DNA of 64,000 bases. Origin: Hydrangea macrophylla. Taxonomy: Eukaryota; Streptophyta; Magnoliopsida; Cornales; Hydrangeaceae. Position 1 is the first letter of the stretch. Each line of letters begins with the position of its first letter. The position numbers and the translations under genes were made by a program. Positions 23,295 through 33,381 of this stretch are shown piece after piece. The stretch spans positions 84,997,588 through 85,061,587 of the forward strand of contig CM066987.1 in NCBI GenBank assembly GCA_033977485.1, written 5' to 3'. Below the pieces are notes generated by a model. That model had not been told where the DNA came from. It ran no database searches and saw nothing but the letters and a program-made list of their open reading frames with translations.

Positions 23295-23466
23295 TTTAGC
23301 TCCCTCACGGTTTTAAAAGGCCTTATTGCATATAGAGGGACGATTAATCCTTATAAACTAGTCCAGAAACTTCACCCCAAGCGATGTGGGACAAGTCCCC
23401 ACACCCGACCTCACCTCATCCATCTTGGCCATCCTGCCTCAGGAGTATTGGCTCTTGGTCATCACA

Positions 23467-23875
23467 ATTTCCTTTATAGACAACTTTTTTTGTAAAACAG
23501 TCATCACAATTGTTATCATTCTGTATCAAAAATTTTAATCCATCCCGTTAAGTCACCCTCGATACAGCAACATATAATTGGCCATGACTGAACACAGGCT
23601 TTGGCAAATAAACCCCAACATGATTAAATGCTTGGCCTTGAATTTTAGTTATAGTCATTGCAAAGCAAACTTTAATGGGGAATTGTCTTCTAGTGAAAAT
23701 AAAAGGCCATTTTGATTCAGAAGGAGACATCTCAATTCTATGAATAAATACTCTTGTTCCAACATTAGTGTCAGTTATGACCTCAGCTTCAATTACTCTA
23801 TTTGCCAACTGTGTAATAATCAATCTTGTCCCATTACAAAGGCCAATACTTATTTAATCCTGGGTCCCACTGCAT
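23467..23875 (-). pseudogene. Helitron helicase (PIF1-like), C-terminal fragment
   Basis: The minus-strand frame 23823-23548 carries the last blocks of a Helitron Rep/helicase: LIITQLANRVIEAEV, RRQFPIKVCFAMTITKIQGQ (the motif with conserved F-x-M-T-I-x-K-x-Q-G-Q) and FSHGQLYVAVSRVT (helicase motif VI). Upstream GLCNGTR can be read at about 23825-23850. An in-frame TAA follows SRVT, after which RDGLKFLI and VVYK continue the family pattern. The ATPase motifs and the whole Rep nuclease are missing: homology stops near 23875, where unrelated DNA starts. The enzyme would nick and unwind DNA for rolling-circle transposition. The gene lies upstream of the RPA gene, as in plant Helitrons, once the 17845-22777 block is flipped. 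Confidence 0.88.
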
Positions 23876-23937
23876 TAACCAATAGGGGAGTTGGATGAGC
23901 AATGTGGTGAGCAATTTTGTGGTGAGCAAAAATATGT
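23863..23937 (+). repeat. Copy 1 of a roughly 55-75 bp dispersed inverted sequence
   Basis: The segment with CCCACTGCATTAACCAATAGG and ending TTTTGTGGTGAGCAAAA matches the reverse complement of 29785-29850. Here GGTGAGCAATTTTGTGGTGAGCA contains an internal direct repeat. It marks where helicase homology ends. Confidence 0.65.
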
Positions 23938-25066
23938 TCTTTTTTTTTTTTTTTTTTCTTTTCATCTTTCTTTGAATTATAGAATACATTTTTTCGGTAT
24001 TTGAATGTATTCACTATATATACATAGCAATTCTGGACATAACCTAGTATTGAATGAGTTTTTAAGTGTTTGGTTTTTTGTGAAATTGGTCAATAAATTT
24101 TGTATTTTATGCTTGTTCCTAATCTTTCACCAGTAATAGAAACACAAAATAAACATCACCACTCTCCACCTCCTCTTCTCTTCTCTTCTCTTCTCTAAGA
24201 CTCTAACACATGAACCCCAAACCTAAACCTTCCCCCCCTCTCTTTCCCTTTTGCGATTTCCCTGTGATGCTGCGACCACTACACCAGCCATTCTTCTCCA
24301 CTATCAACCACCACTACACCACTCTCAGCCACCACCATGAGCTCTAATCCCTAACTCTTCGTCCCACTCTAGAATCCGAAGTATGACTTCTCTATTTTAT
24401 TCATCATCTTATCTTTTGACTCTCAAGGTACTTTTTATTCTACTTTTGGAAATTTTGAAAAGGGTTTGCTTGATTTGTGGTTTCTCAAGGTACTTTTGAT
24501 CATATACAATTTGCATCCCAATACATGTTGCATTATGAATTTTTTTTAGACAACTTTGGATGACGTGAAGGCCACATGCATAGCTAATTTATCAACGTTC
24601 TTCTTGTGCTTTTTTTAGTGTCCAAAGATCATAAATATGATGTATCTCAAATATTCTTATCAATGTAAAATCTAATTATGCCAAACAATATTGCTCGTCA
24701 TGATGTAACATTTTTTTTATCGAATAATTGTTTTCTTTTAATTCATAAAAGAAAACAAACAAATAAAGTAATAAACAACTAAATAGATCACATTAAGTAA
24801 GTTGAGCATTATGACAATACATAATTAGCAAGTAGGAAATATCTAATAGAAATGTAAAGTAACAAAATGACATGTCGACTCATTGTCAAAAAATATATGG
24901 GGTATGTGGGATTGCTCTCTTTTTCTTTTTCGAATTTTTGTGTGGGCGGAAATGCTTTACCATAAAACTTAAGTTCAAATAGAATTGAGAGTTAGCTAGC
25001 ATGTCTTCGATATGACTTTGGCATAATGGTTTTGGCTATATTCTCAATTTTACATTATCGTTGTCT
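23938..25066. other. Non-coding DNA with CT-rich, leader-like stretch
   Basis: It contains a poly-T run (23940-23957), a TCTCT-type pentanucleotide run (about 24172-24197) and a C-rich stretch at about 24200-24370 that looks like a gene 5' leader. One short ATG frame from 24337 is not extended by recognisable protein. The rest is AT-rich with no feature. Confidence 0.5.
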
Positions 25067-25680
25067 AATACAAAAGAAATTTATCAAAAATTCGAATGTT
25101 AACGGTTGTACACTGTCAATTCAAGTTAATAAAGTTCTTAAATTCAATCAAATGGAAGAATGCAATAGGCATTAATAGTGTATCAATATTGTTAATTAGA
25201 AATTACTTTCAAACACAGAATGTTTAAGTCTCGTAGAAGCTTTTGTTTCTATGACGTGGCACCTCCTATGAATTGTTAATATTTTTAATTTTCACTTTAC
25301 ATATTTAGTGGATAAGAGACAGCAAATATGATATAGTATGCGATAAAAAAACTGATGTACTATATCTCTGAATTATTTTACATTATTTTTTGTTACAGAT
25401 TTGTTGGAAATAATATCTTATGAGTAAATGAGTTTACATATTCAAAATTTAATTTATTTCCATCTATATTCAAATTTATACATTTTGATTAGATAAAATA
25501 TACTACCTTTTTTTAGAGCATTTTATTCGCAAACTAAGAATCATTTATAAGTTGACAAATAATGTATCTTAAATTTTATCAATATATTAAACTATTTTAA
25601 AAATTCGCCAATAATTTGTATACAACACCTCTTTCAATTTTTATTTTCTATACTGCTTTCCGTGCAAATGCACCCGTTTA
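25067..25680. repeat. Direct repeat copy 1 (about 610 bp)
   Basis: It matches 28130-28737 in order through words such as GTTGTACACTGTCAATTCAAG, GAAGCTTTTGTTTCTATGACG and TTGATTAGATAAAATA, ending near CCGTGCAAATGCACCCG. Both copies are AT-rich and non-coding. The CGTGCAAATGCACG hairpin recalls Helitron 3' hairpins, but the canonical terminal spacing is not seen. Confidence 0.75.
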
Positions 25681-25947
25681 CATCATGGTTTTGTAAGTTT
25701 CAATATTTTTAACATGGGTCCTTTAGATTTCAGTCCTTTATTGTAGCCTTTTCTAGAAATCGATCCATTCTATAAGTCAACTTATAAATTAATCCCTCAC
25801 CTATTTTGATGACTAAAATACCCCCACTCCCATAAATCAGGGTTATTAAATTCAATATTCATATAACTATATATATATATATATAACAATTTAGGTTTTT
25901 TAAAAATTCAAAACACATCTAATACACACATATGTAGATATATGTAT

Positions 25948-25949
25948 AG

Positions 25950-26006
<57 letters not shown>
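25948..26006. repeat. Compound (TA)n(GA)n microsatellite
   Basis: A TA run passes directly into a GA run. Simple sequence, no other signal. Confidence 0.95.
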
Positions 26007-26008
<2 letters not shown>

Positions 26009-26078
26009 GAGAAATTCCTCACTTTTAAAATGCGTCACATACCATAAGTGACAAATTCCTCGAAAACATAATGTTAAA
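26007..26078. repeat. GAGAAATTCCTCAC-type degenerate repeats, left flank of Helitron
   Basis: It holds GTGAGAAATTCCTCAC and AAGTGACAAATTCCTCG, members of the same degenerate array found at 27040-27465. The non-autonomous Helitron at 26079-27039 splits the array. Confidence 0.6.
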
Positions 26079-27039
26079 CTAGCTTGTAACCCGTGCGATG
26101 CACGGGCAATTATTTTCCAGAATCAATATTTTAGAAAGAGAAGGATTATATGAGTATGAAATTTTATTTAATGTTCTCCATTTTATCTGCATCAACAATT
26201 CAAATAAAAAAAACTCAATCGCAAATGAATAATCGCTTTTAGTTGATGTCAATTCTAAAAAATCTCAACCATCCAAACATAGTATCAAAAAAATAAAATA
26301 AAAATGAGTTTCAAGAATAAATGTAACTAACTGACATTGTATTGAATAATAAAATGAAAACATTTTTTTGTACGAAAAAGAATAACTTACAATGAAAGCC
26401 AATTCCGGCAAAAAAATGCAAATTGGTAATTAGTTATCCTCCAAACCAAAGACTTTGATTGAATGCAAAAGAGAACCAAAGCTATTGGAGAGAGAGAGAA
26501 AGGAGAGAAATTGTGAGAAGCCTGGTAGTGGTTAAGGTCTGTGTACATTAGAGATGATTGAGATACCCATTTTTAAAGTTGATCTCAATTATTATGACTC
26601 TAATCATGGCTTGAATGCAGTGCTTTAGAAAGGAAAAAAAATAAAAGAGAAACACATATTTGCCATTAAAAAAGAAAGGCATACAGAGTGGGAGGTGAAA
26701 ACAAAGTGAATGAAAACGTTATTAACGCTCAAAATAGAGGAATGGAATAAGGGAAATGTACATATATTTATGACAAACTTTTTAATTGGGTTGTGTATTT
26801 ACCTTTTACATTTAATCTTAGAGAGAGAGAGAAGTTGGCAGTAAAAAGAGAGAGATTATCATAGGGGGTCTATTCCTTTTTATTTTGGTATTGGCCCGCT
26901 GGGACTATCAATTGTTTACTCTATCGGGGGAAAACGTTAAGATTTGAGAGGTATTCTTTTGAAGAGAGAGAAAATAGGCTGTCTTTCTTGATGACACGTG
27001 GCTTTCTTTTTCTTCCGTATTATAATATAGTAATATAGA
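26079..27039 (-). mobile_element. Non-autonomous Helitron, complete
   Basis: On the minus strand it starts TCTATATTACTATATTATAA (27039) and ends with the hairpin CCCGTGC-ATC-GCACGGG followed seven bases later by CTAG (26079). These are the canonical Helitron ends. It sits between host A and T (flanks ATA|TC...CTAG|TTTAAC), as Helitrons insert, with no target duplication. It encodes nothing recognisable. The interior includes short GAGAGAGAG runs and an AT-rich core. Transposition would need a Rep/helicase from elsewhere. Confidence 0.88.
26090..26106 (-). other. Helitron 3' terminal hairpin
   Basis: A perfect 7-bp stem (CCCGTGC/GCACGGG) with a 3-base loop lies seven bases before the CTAG terminus. 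It is the transposition stop signal typical of Helitrons. Confidence 0.9.
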
Positions 27040-27465
27040 TTATGTATGTAATGGTGAAAAATTATCACTTCTAACTATAATGAGAAATTTCTCACTTTAA
27101 AAGGCATTACTGACCAAAATTCAGAAATTTCTCAATAGCGTAATGAGAAATTCTATATATTATGGTGAGAAATTCTTACTTCTAAATTTTTTTATGAAAG
27201 TGTGTAATATAGTAATAAGAAATTTCGAATGCTCTAATGACAATTTTTTCACCTATTTATGCAAACTTCTCACTTTTTGGTGAGAAATTCTCACTTCTAG
27301 AATTTTGATGAAAGTCTCTAATGGCAACAAATTCACCATTTATTTATACAAATTCTCACATTTTTAATGGAATTGATGAGAATTTTCTCACCAAATAAAA
27401 ACAAATTTCTCACCTTCAAAACTCAAAAGAAAACTTCACACTTTGTGAGAAATCTCTCACACTGA
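27040..27465. repeat. Degenerate TGAGAAATTTCTCAC repeat array, right flank of Helitron
   Basis: The near-palindrome GAGAAATTTCTCAC and its variants (GAGAAATTCTCAC, GAGAATTTTCTCACC, GAGAAATCTCTCACAC) occur about a dozen times on both strands with irregular spacing. The array continues from 26007-26078 across the inserted Helitron. Non-coding. Confidence 0.7.
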
Positions 27466-28129
27466 CAAAAATTAATACACAAATTGTCAAAAGCCAGAAA
27501 TGCAACAACAATACACATGCATATACATACACATATGATATAGATATATGAGTCTCTTCACCATCACTGTCGTCCCCTCCTCGACCACAGCCTTGTACGA
27601 CGTTCTGAGACTCCCTTTCCCCAAAACCCACTCTTTTGTTATCTTTTTTGCTTTCGGAGATCATAGAAGCAACGACTAACGTCATCGCAAGAGTATTGGG
27701 TTCAATGGTCTTTTGCGCATGAGATTGTACAATTGTTATAGAATCCTTTGTTTTAGAGAGAGAGAGGAAAGGTTTAGAGAGAGAGAATAGATGAAGGCTT
27801 TAGGAGAGGGGAAAGAGTAAAGACGTGAATGAAGAAGTGGGGGCCACAATTGTTTAAATGGGTTCGTTGATTTGGGGTAAAGATTTCCCATAACTGACTT
27901 TCTCTTTTTACACAGTACACATAAATATATATATATATATACACATAAATATGTATTAAATGGGGGTATAACTGTCCAAAAATTTATCTCTAAATTGGGG
28001 AAAAGGACTAATTTCTAAATATCAACATGAATAAATGATCAATTTCAATGTTACAAAAAGTCAAAGAACCAAATCCTTGTTGACCGAAATCTGAAGGACT
28101 AAAACATATATTTCTATTTTAACATTGTG
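27466..28129. other. Non-coding interval, right part of a block bounded by inverted GGACTAAAAC / AGTCCTTTA text
   Basis: The words GAAATCTGAAGGACTAAAAC (about 28089-28108) and, in inverse, TTTAGATTTCAGTCCTTTA (25721-25739) bracket 25690-28115. They suggest an inserted element between the two 610-bp direct repeats. No transposase is seen. A 89-codon minus ORF at 27416-27685 has no recognisable domain. Confidence 0.45.
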
Positions 28130-28737
28130 TAATACGAAAGACATTTATCAAAAATTCTAATGTTAACAGTTGTACACTGTCAATTCAAGTTAATAAAGTT
28201 ATTAAATTCAATCAAATGGAAGAATGCAAAAAACAATAGTAATTTTTTTTTATCAATTTTTTAATTAAAACTTACTTTCTAACAAAGAATGCAAAAGTTT
28301 CGTAGAAGCTTTTGTTTCTATGACGTGGCACCTCCTATGAATTGTTAATAATTTTGATTTTCACTTTACATATTCAGTGGATAAGAGACAAAGAAAATAT
28401 GATATAGAATGCTGTAAATTTTTTTTTGATATACTATATCTTTGAATTATTTTACATAATTTTTTGTTACAGATTTGTTAGAACTGATATCATATGAGTA
28501 AATAAGTTTACATATTCAAAATTTAATTTAGTTCCATCTATATTCAAATTTATACATTTTGATTAGATAAAATAGACTACTTTTTTTAGAGCATTTTGTT
28601 CGTTTACTAAGAATCATTTATAAGTTGACAAATCATGTATCTTAAATTTATCAACATATTAAACTATTTTAAAAATTTGCCAATAATTACTTTTTATTTT
28701 CTACATTATTTTTCGTGCAAATGCACGCGTATACATT
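28130..28737. repeat. Direct repeat copy 2 (about 610 bp)
   Basis: Second copy of the sequence at 25067-25680, in the same orientation, ending TTTTCGTGCAAATGCACGCG. The copies differ by many point changes and small indels. Confidence 0.75.
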
Positions 28738-29784
28738 GTGATTTTTTATGATTCCCTAGTATATTTACTTATTTAGAATCATGAATATCTATGTATAAGA
28801 TATACAACATGTAAGTTCCAAAAAAAAAATCAACAAATTGCTTGCCCCAATATAGACAAAAAATAGATGCATCCAAATTTGGCTTACAAAATAAGAAATA
28901 CATTATCATAGTATTAACTTTGCATAATCCATGTATATAAAAATTTAAAACCACTTACCTGGTGATGCAAAGTGAAGATGGAAACTTACAAAATTGAGGA
29001 GAAGTAAAGCCCTGAAAATACCAAGTGGTTATAATATAGTTTTAAGCCTCAACAAAATTAAAGTTACTTGAAAATGCATGGAAACCCGTGCCAGAGTGAA
29101 CTCTTTTGTTGTTGTTGTTGTTGTTGTTGTTGCTTTTATAGCCTAAAAAGTAATGCTATGGTTTATGATTATCTGCTTCTTCTTCTCCTTCTTCTTCTTT
29201 TTTTTTTCTTTCTTTATTTCCTCATTTTTTCCTTCAGACTTGCATCTCAAAACAAAAATATTTCTTTTGATAATACTATAAATGAAAAATTGAAAATGCA
29301 TTATATGAGAGGCCAATCTGTTTGCACCAATATTATCCCGCACCAGAATTTATACCTATACGTTTAAAACAAAAACCGAGTCAAACTCATATCATATATG
29401 GGAGTCACTGAAAAAGACTAGCACATATATTAATTCAACCAAGAATAATGCTATATATGCTTCTCAACTTTAAATTATAATTTTTGCTAATTTCCAAATA
29501 CTTTACCAGTTGTACTATACATAGTGGTATGTTGTAACATCAACTGCTACTGTAACATGTGGTACAACTGTTAAAGCATTTGGAACCAAATTGAAGACAT
29601 AAAAATAAAAAGCATAGCATTGCTTTTCAATTAATTTTCGCAAACCTTTTAATTTCAAAACTTCTAATACTTCTAAATATGCGCATGACAATGAGTAATT
29701 ACAATCACTTCTCTTGGATGCTATATCTGTTAGTCCTCTATATTTTGTCAAATACTTTACAAATTACAATTTTTTTTGGAGTGC
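28738..29784. other. AT-rich non-coding DNA with (TTG)n and T/C-rich runs
   Basis: It holds a TTG microsatellite (29107-29131) and a pyrimidine-rich tract (29175-29220). A 32-bp segment at 29132-29163 recurs exactly at 34962-34993. No credible ORF: apparent frames are low-complexity. Confidence 0.55.
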
Positions 29785-29850
29785 AGTTTTGCTCACCCCA
29801 AAATCGCTCACCCCTCCTCTCCTATTGGCTGATGCAGTGGGGCCTAATAC
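29785..29850 (-). repeat. Copy 2 of the dispersed inverted sequence
   Basis: It starts TTTTGCTCACCCCAAAATCG and includes CTATTGGCTGATGCAGTGGG. Its reverse complement aligns with 23863-23937. Confidence 0.65.
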
Positions 29851-30526
29851 TTTACACCATTAATTAATTTTTATTTAATACTGGGACTATTTTAATTTAA
29901 AATAATTTACTCTCCACACCCACTATTTTAATTTAATTTAAAATAATTTACTCTCTGCACCACCCTTTATCTCTAAAATAACTCTAACATTTACCTTTCT
30001 ACACCCACCATCTCATTTAGAAAAAAAAAAACACACACACACACTAACTATCTCTTTACACCCACCATCTTTCATCCTTGTTTACTTTCATCTATCTTCA
30101 TATCTTTCATTTTATATCCCTTTCATATAAATGATATTTATTAGAACACATACAACCAACATATTGCCGGCAATCTCAAACATATGTTTCCTTGCAGTAT
30201 AACATTTTTATTTTTAAAATACATGATCGAGTATTTATATGATTAGGTAGACAAAGAATGTATACCCGCATTGCACAACTTACATGCTAGTAAATGTTGA
30301 AACTACACCATAAAACAAAGATGTTGAAAGATATTGGTGAGTTAGGATTTCTTGATATAGGTGGGTGTAGAGATCAACTTTTTAAAATTCTTTTTATTAA
30401 TTTGTCCTTGTATGTCATTTTGTACAGTGGTATAACTGTAATGAGAAAAAGATATTAAAATTGGTGGGTGTGAATAGAATTAATTCCCCAATACAATATT
30501 ACAAAATAAAAAACAACATAATAAGA
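29851..30526. other. AT-rich non-coding DNA left of the CACTA element
   Basis: Repeated TTTAATTTAAAATAATTTAC and ACACCCACCATCT words lie at about 29890-30075, and GGTGGGTGT words on the same strand at 30360 and 30462. They look like remains of an inverted-repeat element, but no clean ends were found. Confidence 0.45.
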
Positions 30527-30549
30527 CATCACTACAAGAAAAAACCCTT

Positions 30550-31555
30550 TTTATGACTTTTTTTTATTTTGGGCTAATGACTATTTTAAAAAAAGAGTCA
30601 CAACAAATACTTTTTTCTAACATATATGACTCTTTTTGCAAATATAGTCATAAGATTGGTAAGTGGTGTTTTATTTACGACCATTTTTTTTATTAGTCAT
30701 AAATAATAAGATTGTTTATGACAGCTTTTTTAAAATGGTCATAAATAATAAGATTTTTTATGACAGTTGTTTTGAAAATGGTCATAAATAATAAGATGGT
30801 CATAAATAATAAGAGTTTTTATGACAATTTTTTGAAAATGGTCATAAATGATAAGAGTTTTTATGACAGTTTTTTGAAAATGGTCATAAATAATAAAACT
30901 TTTATGACTTCATTTTTTGGTAGTCATAAATATTCTTTATTTTTATGACTCTTTTTCTTTGAATTCTAAAATCAAACGTAAGTACTGTTTTGGGAAAAAT
31001 AGTGAAAAAAAGACAATATGCTAAGATTTTTAAAGTTAAGATTCTTGATTAGGGAAAGGTCCTCTGTACAAAAATATTTTGTGAAATTTTACTAGGCATA
31101 CACGAATATTATGTGAAATTTCACTAAATCTTTACATGAATATTAAGTGAAATTTCACTTAAATCGACCTTTGAGAGACTAGTTTTTAAGAAATTACTTT
31201 TTGAAATTGGACTATTAACACTTGATAGTTACTTTTAGTGTCAAAATTTTAGATTTTATTAAGAATCATATTAGATTTTTTATGACAGTTTTTTGAAAAT
31301 TATCATAAAAAATAAGATTTTTTATGACATGTTTGTGAAAAGTGTCATATATAATAAGTATTTAGAAAAGTGTCATAAATAACAAGACTTTTATGACTTC
31401 ATTTTTGGGTAGTCATAAATATTCTTTATTTTTATGACTCTTTTTCTTTGAATTCTAGAATCAAAGTACTGTTTTTTGGGGAAAATAGTGAAAAGACAAT
31501 ATGTTAAGATTTTTAAAGTTAAGATTCTTGATTAGGGAAATGTGCACTATATTAA
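30550..31555. repeat. Left subterminal repeats of the CACTA element
   Basis: A roughly 55-bp unit (ATGGTCATAAATAATAAGA plus TTTTTATGACAGTTTTTTGAA) is tandemly repeated at about 30685-30905. A larger segment at about 30900-31075 (TTCATTTTTTGGTAGTCATA through TTGATTAGGGAAA) is duplicated at about 31389-31555. So the left end has grown by both small and large duplications. Confidence 0.85.
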
Positions 31556-31585
31556 AATTTTAAATAAAATTTCACTTGGTATACA

Positions 31586-32880
31586 TGTAACACCCCATAT
31601 TTTCTTTATATAAATATTCATTTAAAAAAACAAAATAATGAGACAACCTAAATTGGTTATTTATTTATATGTGTGTATTTATTTTATTCATTAATTATTG
31701 TGTGAAATTTTATAGAGCTAAGTGGTAGAGTTAAGTTGTAAAAACTTAAGTTGAACAAGGCATTGAAGAATTGATGTGTTTATTTTTTTTGTAGTGATTA
31801 TATACCCGTGGATGTGTTTATTTGTGTTTTTAACATTTAAATTAAGTACTCGGGTTATGTACACCCATTGGGTCACTCATTTTAGAACTTTAGAATGTAT
31901 TTCGGGCCCATATAAAGCCTTTTTGTGAGGCCCCTAGACAAAAAACGGGATTTTTAGCCTTTTGTCTGTTTGTGTTATAATATATGTAGGTGTATCATAT
32001 ATACATACATAATATATATACATACATAATACACCTCCTAGGGTTTTGATAACAAAAAGAAAAGAAAAGAGAGACATGAGAAAAATAGAGCAGTCAAGAG
32101 AGAGAGAGGGAGAGAAGAAGAAGAAAAGAAGATAATAAGAGAAGAAAAGAGGAACCCCAAATATTGTTTTGCGAATCTTCATCAACATTGAAGTCCTAAA
32201 TCGGTGAGTTAACTTGTTATTTTCTTTCAATCTCGTTTGATTGAAATTTAAATGGATAGATTATTAAATTAGTATGGTTATGGGTTATGAGATTTAGGTT
32301 TTTATTTACAATGATTGAAGTTATGATTTGAGATTTATAGATGAGCCTTGGATATACATTTGAGCAATTATTCAATTTTCGGATTTGGGATTTTCATGGA
32401 TCAGATTTTAGTAGAAAATTCCTAATAAATCATACGTTACAGTTTTCGTGATTCTGTTCGCGTAAGCCTATAGGAAACGCAATTCTAGACAACTTTCGTC
32501 TAATGGTATTTTCCACAATTCTGCACCGTTTGGGCAGAAAATTCATATTACAGTAGAAGTTTTATGAATGTTAAAATAAGCGTATTTGCTATATCATATT
32601 TTTGTGTGATTTCGTGTTCGTTAATATAAATTAATTTATTTGTACATAGAAAGATATGAGTTCTCATGTATAGTTGAGCTTTGTGAAATTATGACTGTGT
32701 GATTTTGTGTGGGTTATGAATCTGTGTGAACATGTAGCTGTTAATATAATTTTAACGGAAATTTGAGTTGAGATATATGAATCTCTTATGAAGTAGAATT
32801 TTGTGAAAAACGTGGATGTATGAATCTCTTTGTGGTGTTTTATTCTTGCGTTTAGAAGTTGAATTATAATTAATTACCTC
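31586..32880 (+). mobile_element. Possible Gypsy LTR fragment inside the CACTA element
   Basis: It starts TGTAACACCCC, like the Gypsy LTRs in this window. It has ATATAAAGCC near 31911, a leader-like purine-rich stretch (32050-32150), AATCGGTGAGTT near 32198, and a GGGCAGAAAATTCATATTACAG segment near 32530. No matching end, primer site or target duplication was found, so it could equally be CACTA internal sequence. The right boundary is a guess. Confidence 0.3.
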
Positions 32881-33381
32881 TTATTGTGGTTGCATCGTAG
32901 AAAGTTGTGGACGTTTAGTCATCGAATTTTCTAATAATTTTTCGTGCTGTAATCGTTGTGTGTGAGAATATTGTCTTGAAGTGACGTTTTATTATCTAAT
33001 TTTAACTTTTAATATTGTCTTGAAGTGGACTCAAGGCTTTAAATTTCAAAGGGAAAAGAAGGCCAAAACCAATTTGGCAATTCGTAAAGGTAATTAAATC
33101 TGAATAAAAATATGGTAGATATAATGGTGGTTGTTTAAATTATACTTAGTATGTTATGGTTAATGTATTGATATAATGTATGTTGCGGTTATTCAATTGT
33201 TGCTGGGTATGTTTTCATTGTTTGGAATTTTTGGGAGGTTCTATTTATAGAGGAGACTCTGTCGAAAGTTTTAGAAATTCTAGGTCAACATTCATTCCAA
33301 GATAAGTTAGCTAGTTTTACCTCGACTTGTGATTGCAGTAATTTAATGTTTGTCTAATATTTGTTATACATTTATTCATAG

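Larger units (their letters stand above)
22778..23466 (-). mobile_element. Complete Cassandra-type TRIM retrotransposon
   Basis: Two 304-bp LTRs (22778-23081 and 23163-23466) flank an 81-bp internal region. On the minus strand each LTR starts TGTGATGACC and ends GGGTCGTTACA. The internal region starts with the tRNA-Met primer site TGGTATCAGAGC (23149-23160) and ends with a purine tract, AAGGAGGGTGGAT, against the other LTR. The LTRs contain 5S rRNA-derived sequence, the defining trait of Cassandra. No protein is encoded; such elements depend on enzymes from others. Flanks are CTAAC (left) and ATTTC (right) and do not match each other, but match the reverse complements of the solo-LTR flanks at 15113-17844. 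Confidence 0.95.

Noticed and set aside
24160..24440. Possible first exon or 5' leader of a host gene
   Set aside because: The C/CT-rich text and ATG look like a leader, but no coding continuation, splice pattern or recognisable protein follows.
28730..28756. Helitron 3' end at CGTGCAAATGCACG ... CTAG
   Set aside because: The hairpin lies about 30 bases before CTAG, too far for the canonical Helitron end, and the other copy (25680) lacks CTAG at the matching place.
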